In this document: piece after piece, positions 18,207 to 26,937 of the stretch
Layout: the number at the start of each line of letters is the position of its first letter
Numbering within the stretch: the stretch's first letter is position 1
NCBI GenBank assembly: GCA_021777035.1
Contig: JAIQZR010000110.1
Coordinates: forward strand, 1-53,433
Source of the DNA: Candidatus Scalindua sp.
Lineage (GTDB): Bacteria > Planctomycetota > Brocadiia > Brocadiales > Scalinduaceae
Length of the DNA: 53,433 nucleotides
Direction: 5' to 3'
Program-made: the position numbers and the translations under genes
Notes under the pieces: generated by a model
What the model saw: the letters and a program-made list of their open reading frames with translations, nothing else
Told to the model about the DNA's origin: nothing
The model's database searches: none

Positions 18207-19166
18207 TTGAGTAAGAGGGAGGCCTTTTTAGATTTGAAGAAAAAGAGAAGAGAATACAAACCTGTAGATCTGAAAAAGATCAAGACGTACTCAATAAAAA
18301 AAAGAAAGAACCTTGTTAATTTAGAGCAATTTGGCAAGCCCATTGAGTTTAAGGGTTTCAATAAATTTATCGATTCACTGCCAAAGGTTCTGGCTGCCAA
18401 TCATCTGAAAAATGTAATTGACAATATTGTTAAAGCCCACAATAAGGATCGTCAGGTAGTCCTGGCATTAGGGGCACATGTGATAAAATGTGGACTGTCG
18501 CCCATTGTGATAGATTTGATGAAGCGAGGCATTGTAACCGCAGTTGCTATGAACGGATCAGGAGCCATACACGATTACGAAATATCTTTGATGGGAGAGA
18601 CCTCTGAAGACGTATCGCACAGCCTCAAGGACGGAACTTTTGGTATGGCGGTGGAAACGGCAGAGGCAATTCAGGCGGCAGCATCAGTGCCTGAAAGTGG
18701 ATTGGGCAGGGCGCTTGGAGATAAAATATTAAAGGACAAAAACAAGTATAAACAACACAGTATCCTGGCAGAGGGTGCCAGGCTGAACATACCGGTGACA
18801 GTACACGTCGCAATAGGAACGGACATAATCCACATGCATAGCTGTGTGTCGGGAGCTGATATGGGAGAATCAAGCCATATGGACTTCAAGATACTGTGTT
18901 CAGTGGTCTCCGAGCTAGAAGGGGGAGTTTGGCTGAATGTGGGTTCTGCCGTGATAATGCCGGAAGTTTTTTTAAAGGCGATAACTGTAGCAAGGAACCT
19001 TGGCAGAAAAGTCAAAAATTTTACAACGGTTAATATGGATATGATCCAACATTACCGGCCACAGACGAATGTAGTAAAACGGCCAACTACCCATGGATAC
19101 TCGATCACTGGTCATCACGAGATAATGCTACCGCTACTAAGGCTGGGTATTATTTCAAAATTATAA
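18207..19166 (+). CDS. Deoxyhypusine-synthase-like protein of unknown function
   Basis: A 319-residue soluble protein. The central stretch VVLALGAHVIKCGLSPIVID, then GIVTAVAMNGSGAIHDYEI and MGETSEDV, lines up in pattern with the NAD-binding fold of deoxyhypusine synthases, although the bacterial acceptor protein is not obvious. The likely start is the TTG at 18207, 10 bases after lpxK; a TTG at 18234 with GGGAGG upstream is an alternative. The first 50 residues are very basic. Co-transcription with lpxK is likely. I do not recognise a confirmed function; the family link is from pattern memory only. Confidence 0.6.
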   Translation: MSKREAFLDLKKKRREYKPVDLKKIKTYSIKKRKNLVNLEQFGKPIEFKGFNKFIDSLPKVLAANHLKNVIDNIVKAHNKDRQVVLALGAHVIKCGLSPIVIDLMKRGIVTAVAMNGSGAIHDYEISLMGETSEDVSHSLKDGTFGMAVETAEAIQAAASVPESGLGRALGDKILKDKNKYKQHSILAEGARLNIPVTVHVAIGTDIIHMHSCVSGADMGESSHMDFKILCSVVSELEGGVWLNVGSAVIMPEVFLKAITVARNLGRKVKNFTTVNMDMIQHYRPQTNVVKRPTTHGYSITGHHEIMLPLLRLGIISKL

Positions 19167-19373
19167 AAGATATTTTCGCGGCTTTTATAAACAGGCTTTT
19201 CATTCTAGTTGGTTTTTATGTGTTAATTTGGTATATGTATTGCGAGCAAAACATGGATTGCGCTAAATGTATTTCAATATTTTGGAAACATAAGTTTATG
19301 TAATTTGCTCGGTTATATTTGTTGTACATTGCAAGCTACTAGTATACAATGGACTGAGGTATTACCTAAATAG

Positions 19374-19562
19374 AGCAATTCTTGATCAGTAGGGACGGTT
19401 TCCAAAACTGTCCTTTATCACACAGCTCGTTTGGCCTGCCAGACTTGTCATTCAGGCTGGGAAACTAACCCTACCATTTGTGATCCATTTAATGGATGGT
19501 ATCAATTTTTGCGTAACCCATGGCTATAAACGATATCACATTATTTAATGATCAAGGATCAC
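19374..19562 (+). promoter_or_regulatory. Candidate structured leader RNA upstream of the PKD protein
   Basis: The 497-base gap 19167-19663 holds no gene, but several complementary segments are nested. GTAGGG (19389-19394) pairs with CCCTAC (19469-19474). GGACGGTT (19393-19400) pairs with AACTGTCC (19406-19413), with one wobble. GTTT plus GCCTG (19429-19438) pairs with CAGGC plus AAAC (19453-19465). GTGATCC (19480-19486) pairs with GGATCAC (19556-19562). The first two overlap by two bases and could be alternatives. I recognise no known riboswitch consensus. The leader ends about 100 bases before the ATG at 19664. Confidence 0.4.
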
Positions 19563-19663
19563 TCAATTTAGGTTGTAATTTTGACTTGGGAGGTCGATTG
19601 TTTTGCCGACATTCCCATAGCAGTTTTTTAATTTTTGAATAGATGTGAATAAGGAGAGAAGAT

Positions 19664-22606
19664 ATGAAAAAGTTATTATTTTTTACTTTTGTAATTGTGT
19701 GCCTGATGGGAGCGGGAAGGGCTTTTGCTTATACCGTGCCAGAAAACGATACAGGCGTAGAATTCCTTTATGTTACAGGGCCTAAAGGCGACCCGTTAAG
19801 AGGGGCAGAGGATCATGTACAGGTTCTGGATATTGATGTTCCTGAGAATGAACAGGAGAAGTTAGTTATAGCCATTTTTGATCCCGAGACTGGTGGTAAC
19901 ATAGATGCCAGGCCATTTAGTGATAATCCGTGGGACACTATAACTGAAATTATAGTATCTGGAGGAGAAGGAGAAATTTATAAGAAGGTTTTTAAGAGTG
20001 GCAAATTTGATAACAAATTTTTCTCCTTTGAGCCTTTATCAATAACTGACGGAGTGAAGGTTGGCTCTTACTACAGATTTACATTGACAATTACTGCAAC
20101 AGAAGGTGACGACGCTAATCTTTTTAAAGTAAGAGTCTCGCCTAATAGCGCAAAGGTTTCAAGTCCAAACATTACATTCCGTCTAGTACCTGAAGAGGGG
20201 AAAGTGATGCATTTTTATCCCTTAATTCCGAATGGCGTAGATCAAATTATTGTATCTAGTTATGATCTGGATTATGACGGAGGAACCAGTACATTACATG
20301 ACGTTGCCAATAATATGGAATACGATATAGAAGCATCAGAAAGCGGTCAATGGCATGATACAGTAATATCGCTCTCTTCAACAAATGAAAGATTCATTGA
20401 TTATAAAATAGTTAAAGGAACACAATACAAAGCACATGCGGCTTTGAAAATTACGGATATTGACGGAAATCCATTTCCAATTTATTTCAGAAGGAGAAAC
20501 CTGGGCAATTGTGATGAATTTACTTTTGACGGAACAAGTTCTTTTGATCCGGACGATCAGGCCCTTACATATCATTGGGATTTCGGCGATGGTACGACAA
20601 GTGACGAACCGATTGTAATTCATCAGTTTCCAAAGGGAGGCGATTTCAATGTTATCCTGTCTGTGCAGGACACATCTGGCCTTCATTGCGATACCGCAGT
20701 CTCTTCACAAGTGGTCAGTGTAAATACTCCACCTGTTGCCGATTTTACCGGACCCGGAATATCTTGTACTGATCAGACTCTTACGTTTGATGCAAGTAAC
20801 TCAACGGATAATACGCCAGACCAGCTTTCCTATCAGTGGGATTTTGGAGATGGTACCGGCGCTGAAGGAAAACAGGTAACTAAAGTCTTTACTAGAGGCG
20901 GTACTTATAATGTTAACCTTACTGTGAACGACAATTCAGAAACAACCTGCAATACTGATAGTGTAAACAGCATGATAACTATCAATACAATGCCGGTTGC
21001 CGATGCTGGTAAGGATATCAACCTCTGTTTAGAGCATAACCAGGATTATTACATCAGTTTTAATGGTTCTGGCTCAACCGATGCAGATGGCAATGCGCTT
21101 ACTTACAGATGGGATTTTGGTGACGGAAGCAGTGATTCCGGTTCAAGCGTAACTCATGTTTATCAGAAACGAGGGGAGTATGTAGCGACACTGTTTGTAG
21201 ATGATGGTTACAACTCAGCATGTAGTTCAAGTACTGATACGTTAAAGGTTAAGCTAAACAAAGCCCCTGTTGCTGTGGTCGGAGACAATGTAACTGTTTG
21301 TCTTGGCACAGAAGTTACTTTTGACGGTTCCGGTTCAATTGGTGAAGAAGGCGAAGCGTTGCAATATGAGTGGGATCTGGGTGATGGAACGATTGAAAAT
21401 GGCGTAATCGTTACTCACACATATCAGAGTGGAGGCAGTTACAAGGCAATTCTGACGGTAAATGATATGCAGAATTCGAACTGTTCTATTAGCACTGATA
21501 GTATGTATGTAACAGTAAACACTAGTCCTTCTGCTGATTTTAGTGGTGTGAACACTGCATGTACTGGAGATGAACTTCTATTTGATGCATCTGGTACTAG
21601 TGATGTTGATGGTGATAATTTGACCTATGCATGGGACTTTGGAGACGGTACAGATTTACAAGGCGGTTCCAATGTAGCACATGTATATGGTAAAGGTGGT
21701 AATTATGCTGTACGATTGACCATAGACGACAACAAAGGTACGGAGTGTTCACAGGATATATCCGTATTAAATGTCGTAATTAATACTCCTCCTGCAGCAG
21801 TGTTTAATGCAGTGAAAGTTGCATGTACTGGAGACGTGGTTTCATTTGATGCTACAGGTTCTAATGATGCTGACGGTGATAAACTTGCATATACATGGGA
21901 TTTTGGAGACGGTTCAGAGTTACAAGTTGGTTCCAATGTAACACATGTTTACAACAACGGAGGCGACTATTTTGTAAGATTGACAGTAGATGATAACAAG
22001 GGTACTAAGTGTTCAACAAATACTGCGACTACTTACGTTACAGTGAATACTTCTCCTTCTGCTGTATTGAAGGCCACTAGACTTGCATGTACTGGAGACG
22101 AAGTTTCATTTGATGCTTCAGGGTCAAATGATGCAGACGGTGACAAGATGACTTATACATGGAACTTTGGAGATGGAACAACAGTTCAAGGCGGCTCTCA
22201 AGCGTCACATGTATACAATAAAGGTGGAGATTATTCGGTTAGATTAGTGGCAGATGATAACAAAGGTACTAAATGTTCTCAGGATGCAACTGGAGTAAGC
22301 GTTAGAATCAACACTCCTCCTGTCGCGGATGCCGGACCAAACCTTGTATGTTGTCTCGAGCAAATTTCTGAATTTGACGGATCAAATTCATATGATGCTG
22401 ACGGTGACAACTTAACTTATACATGGGACTTTGGAGATGGTTCTACCGGTGAGGGAGCAAGAGTTTCTCATGTTTATTCCACAATTGGTAGATTTGTTAT
22501 AACGTTAACAGTGAATGATAATTCGGGAACAAGTTGCGATACTGCTAGTGATTCATTTCACGCGACAGTTAACGCGAAGCCTACATCTATCATAATTGTT
22601 AAATAA
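19664..22606 (+). CDS. Exported protein with eight PKD domains
   Basis: A 980-residue secreted or surface protein. Residues 1-22 are a signal peptide (lysines, then LLFFTFVIVCLMGAG, cleavage after AFA). Residues 23-280 are a non-repeated domain I do not recognise. Residues 280-975 hold eight PKD domains of about 88 residues, each with the WDFGDG signature (one WDLGDG and one WNFGDG) preceded by D-x-D-x-D-type loops. Most repeats carry a cysteine near the start (SCTD, ACTGD) and one near the end (KCSTN, ECSQD), suggesting one disulfide per domain. No C-terminal anchor is visible. GGAGAG lies before the ATG. The secretion operon is 1.2 kb downstream, so this could be its substrate; that is inference. 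Confidence 0.9.
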   Translation: MKKLLFFTFVIVCLMGAGRAFAYTVPENDTGVEFLYVTGPKGDPLRGAEDHVQVLDIDVPENEQEKLVIAIFDPETGGNIDARPFSDNPWDTITEIIVSGGEGEIYKKVFKSGKFDNKFFSFEPLSITDGVKVGSYYRFTLTITATEGDDANLFKVRVSPNSAKVSSPNITFRLVPEEGKVMHFYPLIPNGVDQIIVSSYDLDYDGGTSTLHDVANNMEYDIEASESGQWHDTVISLSSTNERFIDYKIVKGTQYKAHAALKITDIDGNPFPIYFRRRNLGNCDEFTFDGTSSFDPDDQALTYHWDFGDGTTSDEPIVIHQFPKGGDFNVILSVQDTSGLHCDTAVSSQVVSVNTPPVADFTGPGISCTDQTLTFDASNSTDNTPDQLSYQWDFGDGTGAEGKQVTKVFTRGGTYNVNLTVNDNSETTCNTDSVNSMITINTMPVADAGKDINLCLEHNQDYYISFNGSGSTDADGNALTYRWDFGDGSSDSGSSVTHVYQKRGEYVATLFVDDGYNSACSSSTDTLKVKLNKAPVAVVGDNVTVCLGTEVTFDGSGSIGEEGEALQYEWDLGDGTIENGVIVTHTYQSGGSYKAILTVNDMQNSNCSISTDSMYVTVNTSPSADFSGVNTACTGDELLFDASGTSDVDGDNLTYAWDFGDGTDLQGGSNVAHVYGKGGNYAVRLTIDDNKGTECSQDISVLNVVINTPPAAVFNAVKVACTGDVVSFDATGSNDADGDKLAYTWDFGDGSELQVGSNVTHVYNNGGDYFVRLTVDDNKGTKCSTNTATTYVTVNTSPSAVLKATRLACTGDEVSFDASGSNDADGDKMTYTWNFGDGTTVQGGSQASHVYNKGGDYSVRLVADDNKGTKCSQDATGVSVRINTPPVADAGPNLVCCLEQISEFDGSNSYDADGDNLTYTWDFGDGSTGEGARVSHVYSTIGRFVITLTVNDNSGTSCDTASDSFHATVNAKPTSIIIVK
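21557..22348 (+). repeat. Three near-identical 264-base PKD-coding repeats
   Basis: The word gcatgtactggaga begins at 21557, 21821 and 22085, an exact 264-base (88-codon) period, and the surrounding sequence is far more alike at DNA level than in the other PKD domains of the same gene. This points to recent duplication of PKD domains 5-7. Confidence 0.8.
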
Positions 22607-22623
22607 TTTCAGTCTTTTGTTTT

Positions 22624-22675
22624 AAACAGGAAAGGGGAGGGACACGTTATGTTACCTCTTCTTTCCTGTTTTACT
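22624..22675 (+). terminator. Probable intrinsic terminator after the PKD gene
   Basis: Bases 22624-22634 (aaacaggaaag) and 22661-22671 (ctttcctgttt) are exact reverse complements, and the inner bases can pair partly (ggggagg with cctctt). A short T-rich run follows. It ends the PKD transcript 17 bases after the stop and before the DUF4197 gene. Confidence 0.75.
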
Positions 22676-22722
22676 TTTAGGCTTAACGGTTAGTAAATAT
22701 GCATTAAAATGGAAATAACTAA

Positions 22723-23448
22723 ATGAGAAAAGTAAACATAATCTTGATAATTATATGCGTGCAGGTTTTCTCCATGCATACTTGCCATGCAGGGCTTTTT
22801 GACAGTATCAGGAAAATATTCAGTAGTTCTAAAGAGAATAGAATTGGCGATAACACAATTATTTCTGCTCTTAAAGAGACTATTTCGATAGGAACGGACA
22901 ATGCTATTAAATCGGTATCTGTAAAAGACGGATATTTGGATAATCAACCCATAAAGATCAACGTACCTGAGAATTTTAAAATTATTACTGATGGATTGAG
23001 AAAAATTGGATATCAAAAGCAAGTAGATGATTTCATCCTTAGTATGAATCGAGCTGCGGAAAAAGCGGCCCCAATAGCAAAATCAATTTTTATTGATGCG
23101 ATAAAAGAGATAACATTTGAAGATGCCAAAAATATTCTTAACGGCGGGAATACGGCAGCAACTGACTATTTTAGAATAAAAACAAATGAAAACCTATATG
23201 ACAACTTTAAACCAATAGTCTCGGCTAAAGTAAATGAGGTTGGTGCTACACGTTATTATAAGGAGATACTTAACAAGTTTAAGTTTTTACCATTTATGAA
23301 GTCTGAAAGTTTTGATCTTGATCATCATGTAACTAATAAAGCGTTGGAAGGTCTTTTTTTCATGATAGGTGAGGAGGAGAAGAAAATAAGGACGGATCCT
23401 AAAGCAAGAGTCACAGAACTGCTGGAAAGAGTATTCAAGGAGCAGTAA
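22723..23448 (+). CDS. DUF4197 family exported protein
   Basis: A 241-residue protein with a signal peptide ([21 protein letters not shown], cleavage after CHA or as a short leader) followed by a mainly helical DUF4197 domain: [18 protein letters not shown], then [10 protein letters not shown] and [33 protein letters not shown] and [17 protein letters not shown]. These are characteristic family segments. The family is found in many Gram-negative bacteria and has no known function. It is a stand-alone gene between the PKD terminator and a transposase relic. Confidence 0.9.
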   Translation: MRKVNIILIIICVQVFSMHTCHAGLFDSIRKIFSSSKENRIGDNTIISALKETISIGTDNAIKSVSVKDGYLDNQPIKINVPENFKIITDGLRKIGYQKQVDDFILSMNRAAEKAAPIAKSIFIDAIKEITFEDAKNILNGGNTAATDYFRIKTNENLYDNFKPIVSAKVNEVGATRYYKEILNKFKFLPFMKSESFDLDHHVTNKALEGLFFMIGEEEKKIRTDPKARVTELLERVFKEQ

Positions 23449-23482
23449 GGGTTTGAGAAAAAATAACTGTGATATGGAGTTA

Positions 23483-23647
23483 CTAAAATGTAATAAAAGC
23501 TATTCGTCTGCTTAGTCTGACATCCTCTATGCCTCGGCGCATCATTACCCCAAATTCAAAATTATGTTTTATCGTAAACATCAGGGATTCGACTGCTGAA
23601 CGCTTATTTCGGGATTCTTTATACTCCTCACTCTCCCACTCCTCTAT
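23483..23647 (-). pseudogene. Transposase C-terminal relic
   Basis: On the - strand an open stretch of about 54 codons reads IEEWESEEYKESRNKRSAVE, continues through SLMFTIKHNFEFGVMMRRGI and ends FITF before a TAG. The RSAVES...RRGI pattern is that of the C-terminal end of DDE-type transposases. There is a stop immediately upstream and no start, so only a relic remains in the 346-base gap between the DUF4197 gene and the secretin gene. I see no terminal inverted repeats. Confidence 0.55.
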
Positions 23648-23806
23648 TTATACCTTGCTTTTTTAATTCTAATGATATACTATTTTTTCATATAAAGTGT
23701 TAGTACCAAGAAAGATATGTATGTGTGCTCGTACCGTTTAATCCTGAGTTTACTTTATACATTATTACCAAACAACACTCAAACCTTTTTTTAAGTGCTC
23801 GAATCT

Positions 23807-25891
23807 ATGACAAGAAACATCCTGTTGATTTTACTTTCTCTAATATTGACCATTGAAGTTGGCTGTAAGATGCTTCCTGACAATGTCACGGAAAGTAATA
23901 AAGATGCCAACGTTTTGGAGGCAGACAAACCTGAAGTGTCAGTAAACAGGGAATGGGAATGGGAATGGGAAATTTCATCACAAGATAAAATTGCCAATGA
24001 GGAAGATGGGAAACAAGTTTCTCATGAGGTTAGTTATCCCCATAAAATGGTAGAGACAGAGACCATTTATGCAAAATTACCAGAAGGTAATAAAATTGAT
24101 ATTACATTTAACTTTCAAAATGCAGACATTAAAGAGGTCTTGAAGGTTATTCTTGGCGATATAATGGGTTTAAACTACACCATTGACAAAAGGGTCACTG
24201 GTGTGATTACGCTTAGAACAGAAGGAAGATTTTATAATAATGAGCTTATGGATATTATACAGGCAACGCTTAACATAAATGGATTTGCCATAGTAAATGA
24301 TGGTAATATCTTTCAGGTGCTACCTATTCAGGAATCCAGGAAAGAGGCTAGAATCGTACAGCTTGATAGCGGTGTTAAACTGGGAGGACGGGAAGTAATC
24401 ACACAGTTAGTGCCATTAAAACATGTGGCACCTCAGGTTATCATTCCGACACTACGGGGGCTGTTAACTAAGGCCGGTTTTGTTATTGCACCAAACGATA
24501 CACACGCAATTGTCATTTCTGACAATGTTACTAACATGAGTAGGCTGATAAAAGTTATAAAGACATTTGATGTTCCGTTTTTTGCCGGCAAGGCATTAAA
24601 ATTCTATGACATAAAGTACGCAGATCCTGTTACTCTGGCCAAGGATCTGGAACTGATAGCACAAACACTGGGCGCAAAGACTAAGGCCCCTAAAATGGAT
24701 ATATCTTTCATACCATTTCAGGATACAAATAAGATAATGGTTGCAACCGCTATTCCTGAGCTTTTAGACTCTGTTGATTCATGGATTTCAAATATAGATA
24801 TACACATAGGTGTACACAAACCGAAAATGTACATCTACAAAATGCAGCATGAACAAGCTGAAACTACAGTGCAGGTCTTAACAGAATTGTTTAAGGAAAA
24901 GATTACGCCACCTGAAAAGGGACTTAAAGACGGAACAGAGCCTATGAAGATCATTGCCGATAAGAGTACAAACTCTATTATAGTAAAGGCATTACCAGTA
25001 GATTACCAGAGTATCAAGGCCATCATACAGACGATTGATGCAACTCCACAACAGGTACTCATAGAGGCCATTGTCGCAGAAGTGACATTGACAGATGCTC
25101 TGGACAGGGGAGTTGAGCTTTTCTTCAGGCATGGTGGCGCCAGCTCAAGTGGCAAACCAAAAGGAGCGGTCGGTTCGCTCTTGCCTACAGGCATAACTTC
25201 TGGCGATACTGGTGCTTTGGCTGGTGGTATCAGAGCATTTACTTTTAATAGAGATATAGATACAATATTTAACTTGATCGCGTCTGAGGGACAGACCGAA
25301 ATACTCTCTTCTCCACATATTCTTGTTCGCGATGAACAGACGGCAAGTATTCAGGTAGGTTCGTCTGAACCCGTATTAACCGGCACCAGTTCAGCAGGCG
25401 CCGGTACAACTGGCACCACAGTGGCAAATGTACAGTATCGCGATATTGGAAAAATACTTACGGTAACTCCACGAATTGGTGAAAACAATATGATCACACT
25501 GGATATCACGCAGGAGATTAGTGAGATTGCAAATACATCACAAGTGCCAGATACCCCGAATTTTACTATTAGGAAAACAGAAACATCTCTGGTAGTCATG
25601 AGCGGTCATGCAATTTACCTGGGAGGGATTATTGATATAAAAAATGAGGTAATAGTAAAAAAGCTTCCATACCTAGGTGACATACCCTTTATCGGCAACA
25701 TATTCACGTCATTAGATTCATCTAAATCTAAAACAGAGTTGATGATACTGCTCACGCCTTTTATTATTAATGACAACGATGATGCAGATAGATTGACAGA
25801 CGAATTCAGGAACAAATTAAAGCAAATAGCTAAGATGGAAAAAGTGGAAAAGGCAAATAGTCTTGAAGCGGCTATTTCCCCCATTAAATGA
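23807..25891 (+). CDS. gspD: Type II secretion secretin GspD, lipoprotein form
   Basis: The outer-membrane secretin of the type II machine. Starting at the ATG at 23807 gives 694 residues with a lipoprotein signal (MTRNILLILLSLILTIEVGC, lipid-modified Cys 20); the frame is open to a GTG at 23795. A low-complexity WEWEWE run (from a gggaat DNA repeat) follows. Then come the N0 domain (FNFQNADIKEVLKVILGDIMG, DKRVTGVITLRTEG), the N1-N3 repeats (ITQLVPLKHVAPQVIIPTLR, IIVKALP) and the C-terminal secretin domain (LIASEGQTEILSSPHILVRD, LTVTPRI, LGGIID, LPYLGDIPFIGNIF, ELMILLTPFI). It opens the gsp operon. Confidence 0.95.
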   Translation: MTRNILLILLSLILTIEVGCKMLPDNVTESNKDANVLEADKPEVSVNREWEWEWEISSQDKIANEEDGKQVSHEVSYPHKMVETETIYAKLPEGNKIDITFNFQNADIKEVLKVILGDIMGLNYTIDKRVTGVITLRTEGRFYNNELMDIIQATLNINGFAIVNDGNIFQVLPIQESRKEARIVQLDSGVKLGGREVITQLVPLKHVAPQVIIPTLRGLLTKAGFVIAPNDTHAIVISDNVTNMSRLIKVIKTFDVPFFAGKALKFYDIKYADPVTLAKDLELIAQTLGAKTKAPKMDISFIPFQDTNKIMVATAIPELLDSVDSWISNIDIHIGVHKPKMYIYKMQHEQAETTVQVLTELFKEKITPPEKGLKDGTEPMKIIADKSTNSIIVKALPVDYQSIKAIIQTIDATPQQVLIEAIVAEVTLTDALDRGVELFFRHGGASSSGKPKGAVGSLLPTGITSGDTGALAGGIRAFTFNRDIDTIFNLIASEGQTEILSSPHILVRDEQTASIQVGSSEPVLTGTSSAGAGTTGTTVANVQYRDIGKILTVTPRIGENNMITLDITQEISEIANTSQVPDTPNFTIRKTETSLVVMSGHAIYLGGIIDIKNEVIVKKLPYLGDIPFIGNIFTSLDSSKSKTELMILLTPFIINDNDDADRLTDEFRNKLKQIAKMEKVEKANSLEAAISPIK

Positions 25892-25930
25892 TAAGCTGAA
25901 AACTATGAGAATATGTCGTGGAGCGAAAAA

Positions 25931-26308
25931 ATGATTACGCAAAAACAAAACAGTACTGGTTTTACTATCCTGGAGGTTATCGTTGCTCTTGTGATAGTTG
26001 GTATATCCATGACAATGTTTGTAAGGTTGTTAGGTAATTCCAGCATGCTTAGAGGAAAATTAAACGACTATGATGAAAGATTAGATGTCGCCATATACAA
26101 GACAGAACAAATGTTCCTGGGGTTATTAGAAAGCGATTTTACCCAAGATGCAGATAGGCGAGTATTACTGGGTACTGTAAAAGACAAGGAGATTAACTGG
26201 CGTGTAGAAGACAGGAAGGATGACAGTTTTGATGGACAAGGGAGAGATGTGCATATCTATACTGTGTCAGTTGATGGCATAGATATTTCAAGTACATGGA
26301 CAAAATAA
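25931..26308 (+). CDS. gspI: Minor pseudopilin GspI-like
   Basis: A 125-residue prepilin. The leader ends at Gly with TG|FTILEVIVALVIVGISM behind it: cleavage G-F, Glu at +5 and a hydrophobic helix, as in type II pseudopilins. The short body and its position between gspD and gspJ suggest GspI. The ATG at 25931 has GGAG about 8 bases upstream, while the in-frame ATG at 25913 has none. Its 3' end overlaps gspJ by 13 bases. Subfamily naming rests on order and length. Confidence 0.8.
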   Translation: MITQKQNSTGFTILEVIVALVIVGISMTMFVRLLGNSSMLRGKLNDYDERLDVAIYKTEQMFLGLLESDFTQDADRRVLLGTVKDKEINWRVEDRKDDSFDGQGRDVHIYTVSVDGIDISSTWTK

Positions 26309-26937
26309 AAAGTAACGAAGATGCTTTCACATTGTTGGAACTCATAATCGCACTTTCTATCGGTACGGTATTGATTTTACTGGTTTCATTTTCTCTGAGG
26401 ATGGGTTTGTTTCAGATCGAAAAGGGTAGCAGGTGGTTTGAGAATAGTCACAGAGAAAATAATGCTTTACACTTCTTCTGCCAACAGGCAACATCAATGA
26501 GATATGAAGAGATTAATGAAAGCGTTATTTTTGACGGAGATCCGGAAAGGGTTGTGTTTGTAACCCCTATCTCTCTGGGAAAAAGCTATGGATTAGGATT
26601 GATGATGGTTTCATATTATCTGGTCGAGAGTGATCAGGGTGTGAAGTTGAATTATAAGGAAAAAAGGTTTATTCCGGACAATAATTTGAGTAGTTTCAAA
26701 GATCAGAGTGATCTGATCTTTGATGACAGTGAAGAGATAGAGATTGTTAGCGGATATGAAAAAATATCGTTTCAATTTCTTGGTACAGTGGAGGGCTCGG
26801 AGAACGAAAAAGACGTTTCTGGTATTGATTGGAATGATATATGGCTAGAAAACAAATTACCAAAGGCCATAAAGATTGTATTGTCAAAAAACGGACAAAG
26901 CAAAGAATTGATAGCACCTGTGATGGTTATGTATTAA
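26296..26937 (+). CDS. gspJ: Minor pseudopilin GspJ-like
   Basis: A 213-residue prepilin, MDKIKSNEDA|FTLLELIIALSIGTVLILL, with Glu at +5 after cleavage. The residue before the cut is Ala rather than the usual Gly, which prepilin peptidases tolerate in some proteins. The body (RWFENSHRENNALHFFCQQ, VVFVTPISLG, LPKAIKIVLS) has the GspJ length and pattern, where the J subunit joins I and K at the tip of the pseudopilus. It overlaps gspI by 13 bases and gspK by 97, so it is tightly coupled. Confidence 0.82.
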   Translation: MDKIKSNEDAFTLLELIIALSIGTVLILLVSFSLRMGLFQIEKGSRWFENSHRENNALHFFCQQATSMRYEEINESVIFDGDPERVVFVTPISLGKSYGLGLMMVSYYLVESDQGVKLNYKEKRFIPDNNLSSFKDQSDLIFDDSEEIEIVSGYEKISFQFLGTVEGSENEKDVSGIDWNDIWLENKLPKAIKIVLSKNGQSKELIAPVMVMY

